Below are positions 13,827-23,573 of a DNA stretch of 29,981 nucleotides, piece after piece; the stretch's first letter is position 1; every line of letters begins with the position of its first letter. The translations under genes were made by a program, and so were the position numbers. Below the pieces are notes generated by a model that saw nothing but the letters and a program-made list of their open reading frames with translations, made no database searches and had not been told where the DNA came from. The stretch is from Basidiobolus heterosporus B8920. Taxonomy: Eukaryota; Basidiobolomycota; Basidiobolomycetes; Basidiobolales; Basidiobolaceae. Where the stretch lies: the NCBI GenBank assembly GCA_000697455.1, contig JNET01027472.1:1-29981 (forward strand), in the 5' to 3' direction.

Positions 13827-14394
13827 ATGTCAAACGAACAGATCCTTCAGTTAGTTATCAAGTTCAAAAACCTTCAGGGCGAACGAACGCAATGGTATCA
13901 AGTATTTGATAAGTACGTCTACCAAAACACTTTCCTATGCGATTCCATCTTAATCAACTTGCGGTTTTTCTAGAATCTATAAAGAATATGTCGAGGAAAA
14001 AGTCACATATGAAACATACAATGAGAAATGTCAAGAGATCACTACCCATTTTGTAAAAGTGTCGGAGGATATTCAAGAGATTGAGAAGACTCTGAAAGAG
14101 TTGGGTTCAGAAACTTTTGCCGAGCAGTTACGTCTGGTACAAAATCTAGAAAGAGAGAAGTTACAACTTGTAAATATATTCGGATATGACCTTTGTTTGC
14201 TCTTGACCAGTGGAAGTAATGTTTTGAACTGAATTTTTTAGACAGCAAAATATCAAATTTTCAACCGAGAAAATGTCCAAGGAGAAAAGGATTACAGTGA
14301 GGTTGTTAAAGAAACCGAAGAGTTACTGGAGGTTGTGGTCGAATCAATCAACGATACTCTAGAGGAGATTCAAGATGCTATAGCGGAGTTGTAA
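13827..14394 (+). CDS. REX1-B-like coiled-coil protein
   Basis: Exons 13827-13912, 13974-14169 and 14242-14394 with introns of 61 and 72 nt give 144 aa. The product is almost entirely predicted helix: an N-terminal segment QLVIKFKNLQGERTQWYQVF, a long charged helix, the segment FAEQLRLVQNLEREKLQLTA, and a C-terminal helix NDTLEEIQDAIAEL. The order and these three blocks resemble the small 'required for excision 1-B' family (Chlamydomonas REX1-B, animal REX1BD), linked genetically to DNA repair in the alga; the biochemical role is unknown. It has no signal peptide or membrane helix. The family call rests on remembered motif similarity, and other small coiled-coil proteins cannot be excluded. 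Frame and splice junctions are well supported. Confidence 0.6.
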
Positions 14395-15036
14395 ACCATT
14401 CACATTCTAGAAAAGTAATGAAATCCCATATCAATATACATGAATTCTGTCAAACTCCATCATTTATTATTATTTACATTGATTCTCGCGTTATGAGGTT
14501 AAGGGAAGGGAAGGGAAGGAAAGGGAAAGGCAAGGAAAGTGAACCTAACGCTTAGTATTCGTGATGTTTGTCTTAACTAAGAATAGTGCAAACAAGGTTG
14601 ATGCTGACAGTAAAATGGTTTTGATTAGTGCTTAGGTTGAGATTAATACTGGTGTCAGGTTAGATTTGCTAGCCATCTCAGTTATTAATGGAATGAGTTG
14701 GTCTATTTGTTGCCGACTGTGTTTGATGGTACCATGTGATTGACTCAGATTCAGAGTATGAATGAAAATGATCTAGCAGTGGGGTAAGCTTGAGATTAGG
14801 TAACCCGTTCTAAAAAAGATTGAAATTTCCTTTCTATCTTGGTTATAGGAATTAAACTGGACGATTGATACTTTATTTGTTATAACTAGGAGTTTGAACC
14901 AAACCACAGTATATCTATTTATACTTCTTTGTACTCCTTCCATCAAAGCCATTTCTCTCAAATACTGCCTTTTCAACTTTTAGTCTCTTTAAGATTAAGA
15001 GAAATCTTTTGGTTTTTCTAATACTGTCCTTCGACA
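14395..15036. other. Intergenic with purine-rich simple repeat
   Basis: No gene. A GGGAA/GGAAA-type purine repeat covers about 14500-14540. A TATTTATA element at 14916-14923, about 115 bp upstream of the Zn2Cys6 ATG, is a candidate promoter box for that gene. The left part holds the 3' UTR of the REX1-B-like gene. Confidence 0.45.
14500..14540. repeat. Purine-rich simple sequence repeat (GGGAA/GGAAA units)
   Basis: Imperfect tandem AAGGG/AAGGGA units with G and A only over about 40 bases, interrupted once by C near the end. It is located 0.1 kb after the REX1-B-like stop codon. Confidence 0.7.
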
Positions 15037-17775
15037 ATGGGGTCCGATGACGGCCAAAAACGGCAACGAGTCAGTAAAGCTTGTGACAATTGTCGGAGAC
15101 GAAAGGTACGCTGCGATGGCACTCAACCAGTATGCTCCAACTGTAAGGCGATTGGGACGACCTGCACTTACAACGATACAACCAAAAAGCGAGGTCCTCC
15201 TAAAGGCTATATAGAAGCGATCGAAAGCCGCCTTCACAGAATGGAGCATATATTAGGTGGTCTTGTTCAAGGGGAGCCTGGCGCTGCCGAAAATGTGGCT
15301 GCTGAGCTGCGCAAACTAGACGAGGATCCCCAGACTACGCCCACTCATAAATCTCCCAGCCGTTCCCAAACACGTACCAAATCCTCAGACTCAAAAGAGT
15401 ACAGCGAGCCCAAAGAGACCATAATAGACTCTCCACTCGAATATAGTCCTTCTCCTGGTAGTAATAGTACCTCTCCTAAGGAAAATTCGTTAATTGGAGT
15501 GAATTCCCCTGAAAGCGAGGAAACTTCGAAAAAGGAGGATAACGAGTTAGAAGAGTTGAGCAACGAAGCTGAACAATTGACTTTGGATGACCATGGACGA
15601 GTTCGATACTGTGGGACTAGTTCAGGTTTTTATCTACTTCGACAAACGGCCCGTTACCAGAAGGGGGTACTCAAAATGAGATCACAGTCACCAGAAAAAC
15701 TAAACCTAACCAGATTTGGTGATTCAGAATTCAACCCTTCCTTGCTACCTTCTTCGCATTTATTTGGTTACCTTCTCGAGGTTTACTTCAGTACGATTAA
15801 CCCGATATTCCCGTTGCTTCATAAGGCAGAGTTTTTGGAGCGTCTCAGCAACGTAGATATCGAGCCACCTTTTTTCTTGCTGAACAGCCTCCTGGCATTG
15901 TCGGCTATTCTAATATCGTCAGAGGACATCCTGAAAAAGCAGAATCTAACTCCAGACATATTCTACCAGAGAGCGAGGGTCCTGTTGGATCAAACCTACG
16001 AGATGAGCTCTATAGAGAACATCCAAGCGCTTATATTGTTGGGGATCTATCAGCATGTCACTCACAGTGGAATGAGGGCTTGGTTATATATTGGAATGGC
16101 AATTAGGATGGCAGAGGACCTCGGATTGCACCGAAATCCAGAGAAGTGGGACATTGAAGGGCTAACTCGACAGGAAAAAGAGACCAGAAAACGTGTGTGG
16201 TGGGTATGCTATCAAATAGATCGGCAAGCCAGTGTTTGCGTCGGAAGACCGCTTTGTATTGATGATAGACATTACGATACCACGCTTCCTTCCATCGATG
16301 CCGACAACGAGTCAGGGATTGAAGTTTCGCCGCTCAGTGGATTAGCTTTGAAGCCTTTCATTCAGGTTATTCGGTTAAAAGAGATTATCGGGCGTATTAT
16401 GAGTGAAATATATCCAATCAGAACAGTGCCAAGCCAGAATCCACAGAAGAACAAGTCGATTCTATTGGAGCTTGATTCAGGTCTGCATTCTTGGCTAGTT
16501 TCTCTGCCTGAAGGGCTCCAGTACCGTCCTAACGACTACTCTACGAACACGCCACCAAACTCACCCACTCTGGTATATGCGCATATATGGTACAACTGTG
16601 CCCTGATCCTACTCCATCGTCCGTACATTCCTAAATCTGGGGATAATTATAGATTCCCTTACCCATCCCTGCCAATATGTACTACTGCGGCGAATAGAAT
16701 TACCATGATTGCTCTTGCATGCTTGAGCAAGCCGGCATTGGAACGGGTGGTAGTGTTTTTATTGTTCCCAATCTTCACCTCGAGCACAATCCACCTTCTA
16801 AATGCCACTTCCACAGAATCGTGGATTGCTGATCCAGCAAAACACCACTTATCTAAGAATCTCGAGATTCTTGAACGAACTAAGCGTAAATGGGGGCATG
16901 TAGGCAGATATCAGATATTGTTACTAGAGTTGATAGCTGCACGGAATATCAGTCTTGAGCCAGAAAAGGCTGCCACCAATGTAGGGCCAGCCATGAGAGT
17001 TGAGCAAGAGATTGGTCCAGTCATATCTATAGCCAGATTGCGTGGGCTAGAGAATATGAAGCAAGAGCCTGATTCCAATGCAGTTATCGCATCAATGCAA
17101 CAGCCGCGGCAACACCCAACATCTAAATCAAGCTTAACTGAGATAAATCCTTACATACCAACGCAGTGGCACAAATCCCAGGAATCTTCACAACCGATCT
17201 CACCGGTGTTCATGACCAGTGGGAATATGAGTATTAGATCGGACCGCATTAGAAGACACCCAAACGTCAATTCATACTCACCATCACTCCCTCATCATGT
17301 GGGTAGTAATAGCGCCGAGATGGCATCCGACCCATACGCAATGCCCGGAGCTGTACCTGGCCCCACATTCAATCAAAATCCACCTTCAGCAGGATTATCG
17401 GAGATTACTCCACATGATTCAAGCGCATTGGAGCAATACGTCAATGCTGGAACCACGACCACATGGGATGTCCCAATGTCAGTTGACTTTGATGAATGGA
17501 ATGAATATGTTGGGCAATACATGGTGGAATCATCTGTCCCAAACAACGGCAGCCTGAATCGTTCCACCGATTCGCTTTCCACACCGTCGGGGCCTATCCA
17601 ACCCAACTTGTACACTAGTTCCATGAATGACTTTGGGCAATCACAAACGCCAAGCTATCAATACCCACATGCATCCGCAAACGTTAGTCCATGTGTTGGA
17701 AGTAACGTCTATAGCAACATGTCCTACCGTATGGATAATCACAGCGCGGCTGGAAAGGTAGTTCACGAAAATTAA
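15037..17775 (+). CDS. Zn(II)2Cys6 transcription factor with fungal-specific TF domain
   Basis: Single uninterrupted frame of 912 aa. The binuclear zinc cluster is C16-x2-C19-x6-C26-x6-C33-x2-C36-x6-C43 (CDNCRRRKVRC, PVCSNCKAIGTTC), followed by KKRGPPKGYIEAIESRLHRM, the linker and coiled-coil dimerisation start typical of XlnR-like activators. A low-complexity Ser/Pro/Glu region (about 95-185) leads into the fungal-specific TF domain at about 240-480, with YFSTINPIFPLLHKAEF and the RRVWW-like TRKRVWWVCYQIDR. The last 250 residues are rich in Ser, Asn, Pro and Gln, probably an activation region. The protein should bind paired CGG triplets as a dimer in the nucleus. The KRGPPKGYIE segment resembles sugar and polysaccharide regulators, but the regulon cannot be named. 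The absence of introns contrasts with most neighbours. Confidence 0.92.
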   Translation: MGSDDGQKRQRVSKACDNCRRRKVRCDGTQPVCSNCKAIGTTCTYNDTTKKRGPPKGYIEAIESRLHRMEHILGGLVQGEPGAAENVAAELRKLDEDPQTTPTHKSPSRSQTRTKSSDSKEYSEPKETIIDSPLEYSPSPGSNSTSPKENSLIGVNSPESEETSKKEDNELEELSNEAEQLTLDDHGRVRYCGTSSGFYLLRQTARYQKGVLKMRSQSPEKLNLTRFGDSEFNPSLLPSSHLFGYLLEVYFSTINPIFPLLHKAEFLERLSNVDIEPPFFLLNSLLALSAILISSEDILKKQNLTPDIFYQRARVLLDQTYEMSSIENIQALILLGIYQHVTHSGMRAWLYIGMAIRMAEDLGLHRNPEKWDIEGLTRQEKETRKRVWWVCYQIDRQASVCVGRPLCIDDRHYDTTLPSIDADNESGIEVSPLSGLALKPFIQVIRLKEIIGRIMSEIYPIRTVPSQNPQKNKSILLELDSGLHSWLVSLPEGLQYRPNDYSTNTPPNSPTLVYAHIWYNCALILLHRPYIPKSGDNYRFPYPSLPICTTAANRITMIALACLSKPALERVVVFLLFPIFTSSTIHLLNATSTESWIADPAKHHLSKNLEILERTKRKWGHVGRYQILLLELIAARNISLEPEKAATNVGPAMRVEQEIGPVISIARLRGLENMKQEPDSNAVIASMQQPRQHPTSKSSLTEINPYIPTQWHKSQESSQPISPVFMTSGNMSIRSDRIRRHPNVNSYSPSLPHHVGSNSAEMASDPYAMPGAVPGPTFNQNPPSAGLSEITPHDSSALEQYVNAGTTTTWDVPMSVDFDEWNEYVGQYMVESSVPNNGSLNRSTDSLSTPSGPIQPNLYTSSMNDFGQSQTPSYQYPHASANVSPCVGSNVYSNMSYRMDNHSAAGKVVHEN

Positions 17776-18231
17776 GTCCCAACTCAGTTTACATAATTAA
17801 TCTCGGATATTGTACCTTGATTGTAGCGTGGTACACCAAAATCTTAAGTGGGTTTCTAGGGCTCTAATCTTGGCCGATTTCACTAGTAAGCATAGGCTCG
17901 GAGAATTTTTGGAGTGGAGGGGGTTCATTGGATCTTGAATTCTTCGACCGCTGCGTCTGCATTACTCTGACATGTCTGCAATACCAGCTCGAACTTATCT
18001 AGTGATGGATAAGCTTATCAACTTGTACTTCCCAGTTGATCTTCCAAACCTTGGCCAATGTTATGGTTTAGCTCAGGAGTGTGTATACGTGACCAAATGT
18101 AAATATAGATGCTACTATGTTCCTTTTGATCTGGAAAGCCTCGATGAATACTCTCTATTCTACTGCATGTTTTCGCGATAGCAACAAAAGCATACTAGTT
18201 CATTATAAGAGGCTCAAAATTTACTAAGAAA
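17776..18231. other. Convergent 3' intergenic region
   Basis: Lies between the ends of the Zn2Cys6 gene (+) and the subtilase gene (-). A 69-codon plus-strand frame at 17972-18181 has Cys/Tyr-rich content but no supporting motif and is probably chance. No RNA gene seen. Confidence 0.4.
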
Positions 18232-19844
18232 TCAAATGATTGATAAATAAACCGTACAAGTCAACAGTAGCATGAATTTGATTGAAATAGGAAGAAGGTT
18301 TAAAGGATTCCCGGAATTGGAAAAGTAATTCTCTATACGATTGTTGAGTAAAAAATTGGGGGAATCTGAAGGTAAATTTTTGATGGTATTTTTGGTGGCT
18401 ATCGCTAGAATTCGGTCTTTGACTTCTCTCGGGGTCAAGGGATTTGTGGCATTCCCTAATATCAATGCCGCTACTCCCGATACGTGTGGCGCTGCAAATG
18501 ATGTTCCAGACAAGGTGGTAGTTGCAACGGTTGATCCAACAAATGCGGAGGTGACTGAATCTCCAGGTGCATAGACTGTCACACACGGCCCATAATTGGA
18601 AAAGACACTTACTGCGTCATTAATTTGAGTTGAGCCAACCGCTATCACCTCCGATGCGGAGGCCGGTGAAAAGCGGCATGCATCTTGTCCATCAATCCCG
18701 TTAATCCCGTTACCAGCAGCTACCTAAATCCATTAGTCAGTCCCAGCTTAGGCGGAAGTTTAAGCAAATGGCACATGGATGTGCTTACCACGACAACTAT
18801 CCCCTCTTCTACAGCAATATTCACGGCTTCATTGATGACCCGGTTGTAAGCAGTGCCTAGGGATAAACTGTTGAAGTCGAATCGTTAGCGCCACGATCAT
18901 TGCTCACTTGCTTACTACACACTAACGGTAAACATTTACTGACTTGACGATCGTCTTTTTGTTGACTTTTAATTGGTGCATCTGACTCACATACTGCAGG
19001 CCTTTGAGCAAGGTGAGCGTACTCCCCTCACCTTCGGAGTTTAAAGCCTGTGGGTGAGAAGTGAGGTAGTTGGTAAGTAGATTAGTAAGCTACTGCGGCT
19101 CTTTATGCCAACGGAAAGGCATACCTTTACAGCGTAAAGTGCAGCTTTTTTAGCCACACCAAAGGCCTTACCACCGATAATAGCAGCTGTGAAAGTCCCA
19201 TGACCGTTCAGATCAGTGTTTGGTGAGTTGATGACAGTAGTGCCCCACTTCGCTCGGCCATCAAAATCCTGATGCTCAACATATATTCCACTAATATGAA
19301 AGCATGCTGGTTAGCAAGTCAGAGTTGTGATGATACGAAAGGATTTGAAACTCACGTATCTATCACGAATACGTCAACCCCTTCGCCCCCGGAATCTGGG
19401 TAATTGTATGTTTGGTCCAAAGGAAAGGATTCCTGATCGATTCTATCTAGACCCTAGAGTTATATTAGATAACAAATAGATTTCTATATACCAGAGTAAA
19501 ACATCTACCCAGCTAGGGGGATTCTTCTCGTACGCAGATGCTTTCACTACTGCCTCCTTCTCGATATAGTCGACTAATGGATGATTCTTTAAATAATCCA
19601 GCGTGGCCTTGGAGTAGTTCCCAAAGACATAATGGAACCTTCCCCCAATTGTGTTCACCTCCCCGGTAACCGTGTAAGGCCAGCCACTATCTGGGAGGGA
19701 TTTAAGCTTGACTATGTAATTTCTATCATTCACTGATTGATACACTTGTGGGGAATCTTCACTAGGAGTCACAGCGCATACACTGTTTTGAGGAAACGAG
19801 CTAAAGGTGATGGCTATTAGGGTAATGGCTGGTAGGATTTTCAT
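18232..19844 (-). CDS. Secreted subtilisin-like serine protease (S8, proteinase K type) with I9 propeptide and C-terminal hydrophobic tail
   Basis: Exons complement(18232-18723, 18789-18867, 18944-19047, 19125-19290, 19356-19453, 19509-19844), introns 55-77 nt, 424 aa. A signal peptide (MKILPAITLIAITFSS, cleavage about residue 24) is followed by an inhibitor I9 prodomain (NYIVKLKS to VDYIEKEAVVKA, about 42-100). The catalytic domain starts near W112-GLDRI, with the triad D144 (VFVIDTGI), H175 (NGHGT) and S336 (SGTSFAAPHVSG) and oxyanion N266 (AAGN). The motif after the active His is HGTFTAAI, not the usual HGTHVAG. It would degrade extracellular protein. The last 20 or so residues (PISIKFMLLLTC and on) are hydrophobic after an NSGN segment, so the enzyme may be GPI-anchored or membrane-tethered; this is inference. 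Confidence 0.9.
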
Positions 19845-20445
19845 GGCTCTAGAGAATAAAAAACTGTAGGTACAAGGCCTACAGATTGAAACAATACGTG
19901 ATAAGTTGATTCACATCAAGTGCCCTTTATATCTGATTTGGTTGATTTGTTGAGAATCTTACGAGAAGTCCAAGAAATACCCTAACTCATTGAGAATCAA
20001 GCATCTGGCATTTCGACGCGTCTATATCGTACCAATGGCATGCAGATTCAAGGATAAATTCGGGAATTGAATTTTCCAAGGGGGTATACATGGAAATACA
20101 TAGAGTCGTACGCTTCTCCAGTTTGGATGAAGCTGAATGCATCGCGCTATCCCCAGACTGCAGACATTGCCGTTGTCGGTGTCCATCGCAATTAACACAG
20201 TCTACAGCCTATGTTACCGAGGAAATTAATTCCCGAATTTATCGCAGTTCTGATATCAGTCTTGCCATAATTCAGAATGGAGGGTGATTAGCGGCTCGTA
20301 CGAGGTGCTTGCCCATGAATCAGGCTCAAAGATATCGATCGACTAAAACCACTCATAAGGTTATGGTGCTTTATTAGGTTGTAATGTGTGCATAAATACA
20401 ACATAGAGCTTAGATCACGCGGATCTGTATATAGGCTCTGTTGCC
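19845..20445. other. Intergenic, subtilase promoter and 3' flank of the ADCK2-like gene
   Basis: No gene recognised. A 65-codon plus-strand frame at 20090-20287 contains a CRHCRCRC cluster but lacks any known motif and overlaps promoter sequence; it is treated as chance. Confidence 0.4.
19926..19931 (-). promoter_or_regulatory. Probable TATA box of the subtilase gene
   Basis: Minus-strand TATAAA within GATATAAAGGG, 82 bp upstream of the ATG, a normal distance for a fungal core promoter. Confidence 0.45.
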
Positions 20446-22760
20446 TTAGGGCAGATCTGAGTAAGCAAACTCGCCGAAGAGTTCTTGCTCGGTTTTGTAT
20501 GACAACGCATCCATCCAGAATTTACGAGCTTCCAAGAGGAACCACGTCTTTAACCACCACCCCCCACCAGCAGGTATTTCTTTCATACCTTCTAGCACAG
20601 CTCTCCCGTTGCCTTGAGTCCCGAGGCTTCTCAAAATAGGCACGGCTTCTTTGAGTAAATCCAATTCAGGGTCAAGTCTTCTGCCAATCCCTTCTAATAT
20701 GAGAATACTGATGATCACGTTGATGAAGTCCCCTTCTAATTTAACATGGTGCTGGCGGACCATCGAAAGAATTGACCCAAGAATTTGCGAGACATCAACC
20801 TTGGATAGTTGGAATGTGACTGACTTGACTTGATTCACCAAATTCTCGACTTTGTGTGCGAAACCTTCGGGATCGATCACTAATTCCGGTGTACGACATC
20901 TCTCGACCATCAATTCCCCAGCTTTGTACCCATCAAACACCGCGATTGCTTTAAATAAGTCCAGGAAATCCCGTCGGTTATCATCATCCAGTGTTGTGAC
21001 TAATCCAGTATCCAAGAAAATCACCTGAGGGAGATAACCTTCTTCAAACAAAGAGAGTAAATGGCCCTTCCATTCTTCTGGAGAGTCTTTAACGGAAAGT
21101 AAATCCTTGACAATGTCGTCTGATTCCACCAATTTTTTGGATGGTTTGAACCTCTCAATCAACCTGTCACCGATAGGCTTCGTGGATGGTTGGTAGAATT
21201 TAACCATGATGTTACCAGGATGTAGATCAGCATGGATAAAATTGTCGTAGATTAGCATGTGCTAAGGAAATGGAGTTTGAGTGGCTATTTGAGTGGTCAT
21301 ACATCTTAGTGTAAATTCCTTACCAGAAAGCCATTCAGCCCTAAAATCGAGAGAGAAGCCCGTTAATTGACATGAAGCAAGAGTTGACTTTATGCGCCTA
21401 CCTATATTGGCGATCTTTTCGTCGTACACTGAATTGACTTTGGAGTTCATGAAATACTTTAAAGGTATCCCGTAGATGTAGTTTTGTACCAGGACATTTT
21501 TGGAAACGAACGCTTCCCATGGGGTGGAGAAATCGATGTTTGAGTTGTGGGCGAAATTCTTTCTAAACTGCAACATGTTTTCGGCTTCCAGTCGTAAGTC
21601 TAATTGCTTTTGCATCATATCTCCAAACACCTGGATTTCTTCAGGAAAACTCAACCAGTTCAGAGCAGGTATCCAGTTCAATATTTTTCCAAAGAACATC
21701 ATGATCTTGAGATCCCTTGTAATCAATACATCCACTCTAGGATGAAGTACTTTGATTGCGACTTCAACACTCTCATTGTGGTTTAGTGTTCCGTCGTCTG
21801 CTGAGTCGATTGACATTCCATAAACTCCAGGTCTGATACGGGCCTTGTATACCTTGAAATGGAGGGTTAATGTTCATGGCATTCCTTCAAGATATACATA
21901 TTCCATAATATTTACTTGAGCTATAGCTCCTATCCCAATCGGTTGCTTATCAAATTCTTCGAAGATCTCATCCATGGAACGCCCGCCAAATGCCGCTTCT
22001 ATACTGCGTTTAGTATGTGACCAAGGGTGTGGGTCGACCTTGTTGTGAAGTTTAGATAAAACCCGGCAGAATTCGGAAGAAAACAAGTCAGTTCTGGAAG
22101 CAGCCCATTGGGATAACTGAAGAAGTGATGAGAGCATGGTAAAAAGGTTTTAGTTTTTTGTCTGCTCTTGAAAATCAGCATACTTTTGGTGGATAGAACA
22201 TGACTTACTTTTATGAAGGTAGGCCCAGCACGCTCCATCTGTAATACCATGAAGTCATACCACCATAAAGAGCCGCTTGTCTCATTTTCTCTTTCTGGAT
22301 TTCTCTTTCCCACCAACATTACAGGCGCAGTAACGATTAACGGAACAAACAAGATCAATAAATAAACGAATCTGCAAGAGATTCTAATAGGTTCAAATAT
22401 ATATATAGATAAAATATTACGGAATTTGTGGATAATTCTCACAATTAAAGAGCGTTCTTTGTGATCTTGGGTTGTTTTTGAGTCGATCACTTGTCTGGCC
22501 ACTACTGGTCTTGGTGGTGACTCGGCAACCACCCCATGCAGAAGATTTGGTAATGCTTTTTGCTGCAAGGAACCAAGTACTCGTAAGTTCGTAACCGGAG
22601 ATAACCTCACTCTACTGACTGCGTGTAAATCGGCTAGGAATGATGGAGAGCGAAGGAACTTCCGCGGATTGATACGTGTTCTTATAGAGAAAGTATTTCG
22701 TATTTGAAAAGCGGATTGTCCTCGTAACGGAACATTTGAACAGCGCAAATAACGAAGCAT
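20446..22760 (-). CDS. Mitochondrial ABC1/UbiB-family atypical kinase, ADCK2-like
   Basis: Exons complement(20446-21261, 21324-21340, 21402-21852, 21916-22116, 22209-22760), introns 61-92 nt, 678 aa. The basic N-terminus looks like a mitochondrial presequence and a transmembrane helix lies at about 130-150. The UbiB core has GPTFIKLSQWAASRTDLF (residues about 179-196), the loop PIGIGAIAQVYKA, catalytic Lys in VEVAIKVLHP (about K285), HADLHPGN (417-424) and the metal-binding DTG (about 491-493). The roughly 65-residue insert between the last two motifs and the TRTDLF-type context point to the ADCK2/Mcp2 branch, which acts in mitochondrial lipid and coenzyme Q homeostasis. Two oddities: the invariant KxGQ is KLSQ, and exon 4 is only 17 nt (coding GLNGFL with flanking bases), yet it is required to keep the frame and motif GLNGFLHMLIYDNFIHADLHP. 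Confidence 0.88.
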
Positions 22761-23573
22761 TTTACTGATAGCTTCAAAAGTGATTCAATAAACAACGATT
22801 CGAAAATGAAGGGACGTTAATAAGTTAACTTGTGACGTGCAAATTCCGCTTTGTTCGACTATGTGAACTGGCTACAAAGCACTGAATTCAAAAAGCAAAA
22901 TCCGAACAGTAAGGTAATAAAAATTCAGTGGGCTTTTAATTCTGGGTAGTGCAGTAGCATTGAAAGAAAGTTGCTTTCTGCTATGGCGACAGTTTGGGGT
23001 ATTAAATATGGACACCCATTAGGCCAGCCTCCCAACGTCATCAACCAGTCATCTATCATCAATGACTTCTATGGATGGACATATATAGAATCATCACAAG
23101 TTACAAAATAATCGAGATTCCATGTTTGAGCTTTCCAGCTGCTTATTAGTCTATCTTGACTGTCAAAAAATATTGTCATGCCTGCATGCTCAGCGATATG
23201 TAATCCGGCAGCCCAGCCAACTATATATTCACGACCAAGTCTCTTTCGATGCCAAGATGCTGAATTGGGAAACTTACTCGACAATTTATTCAGCGCAAGT
23301 AAGTTCAATTTTTACCATAAACTGGTTTAAAGTAAATTAGAAGAGGCTTAAGCGTGGGTACTCTGGGATTAAGTAGCACCAGAGGTTAGAAAGAGAATTA
23401 TCTCTTAATCATGAATTGTTCCAATCCAATTTTGGGTTCACAAATTAATTAGTCGCCAATTTTAGCAAATGGAGAGTAACTCTTAATCAACGTGATGGAT
23501 CCGTCCTTTATTACACTAGTCAGGAGAGAGGCAGTTTATCTGTCTCTTAGCGTACCTCCTCCCTACTCTCAAA
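22761..23573. other. Divergent intergenic region between the ADCK2-like and EndoU genes
   Basis: Holds both promoters. Overlapping frames at 23069-23308 (-) and 23122-23340 (+) exist. The minus one (WHRKRLGREYIVGWAAGLHI and following) reads protein-like, but it has no recognised family and no clear splice partner. No RNA gene seen. Confidence 0.35.

Noticed and set aside
17972-18181. 69-codon Cys/Tyr-rich plus-strand frame
   Set aside because: Lies in a convergent 3' interval, has no motif and no splice partner.
20090-20287. 65-codon frame with a CRHCRCRC cluster
   Set aside because: Located in the upstream region of the subtilase gene on the opposite strand; the Cys spacing matches no zinc-binding motif I know.
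23069-23308. 79-codon minus-strand frame upstream of the EndoU gene
   Set aside because: Reads somewhat protein-like, but no family, start context or adjoining exon could be found, and an overlapping plus-strand frame exists.
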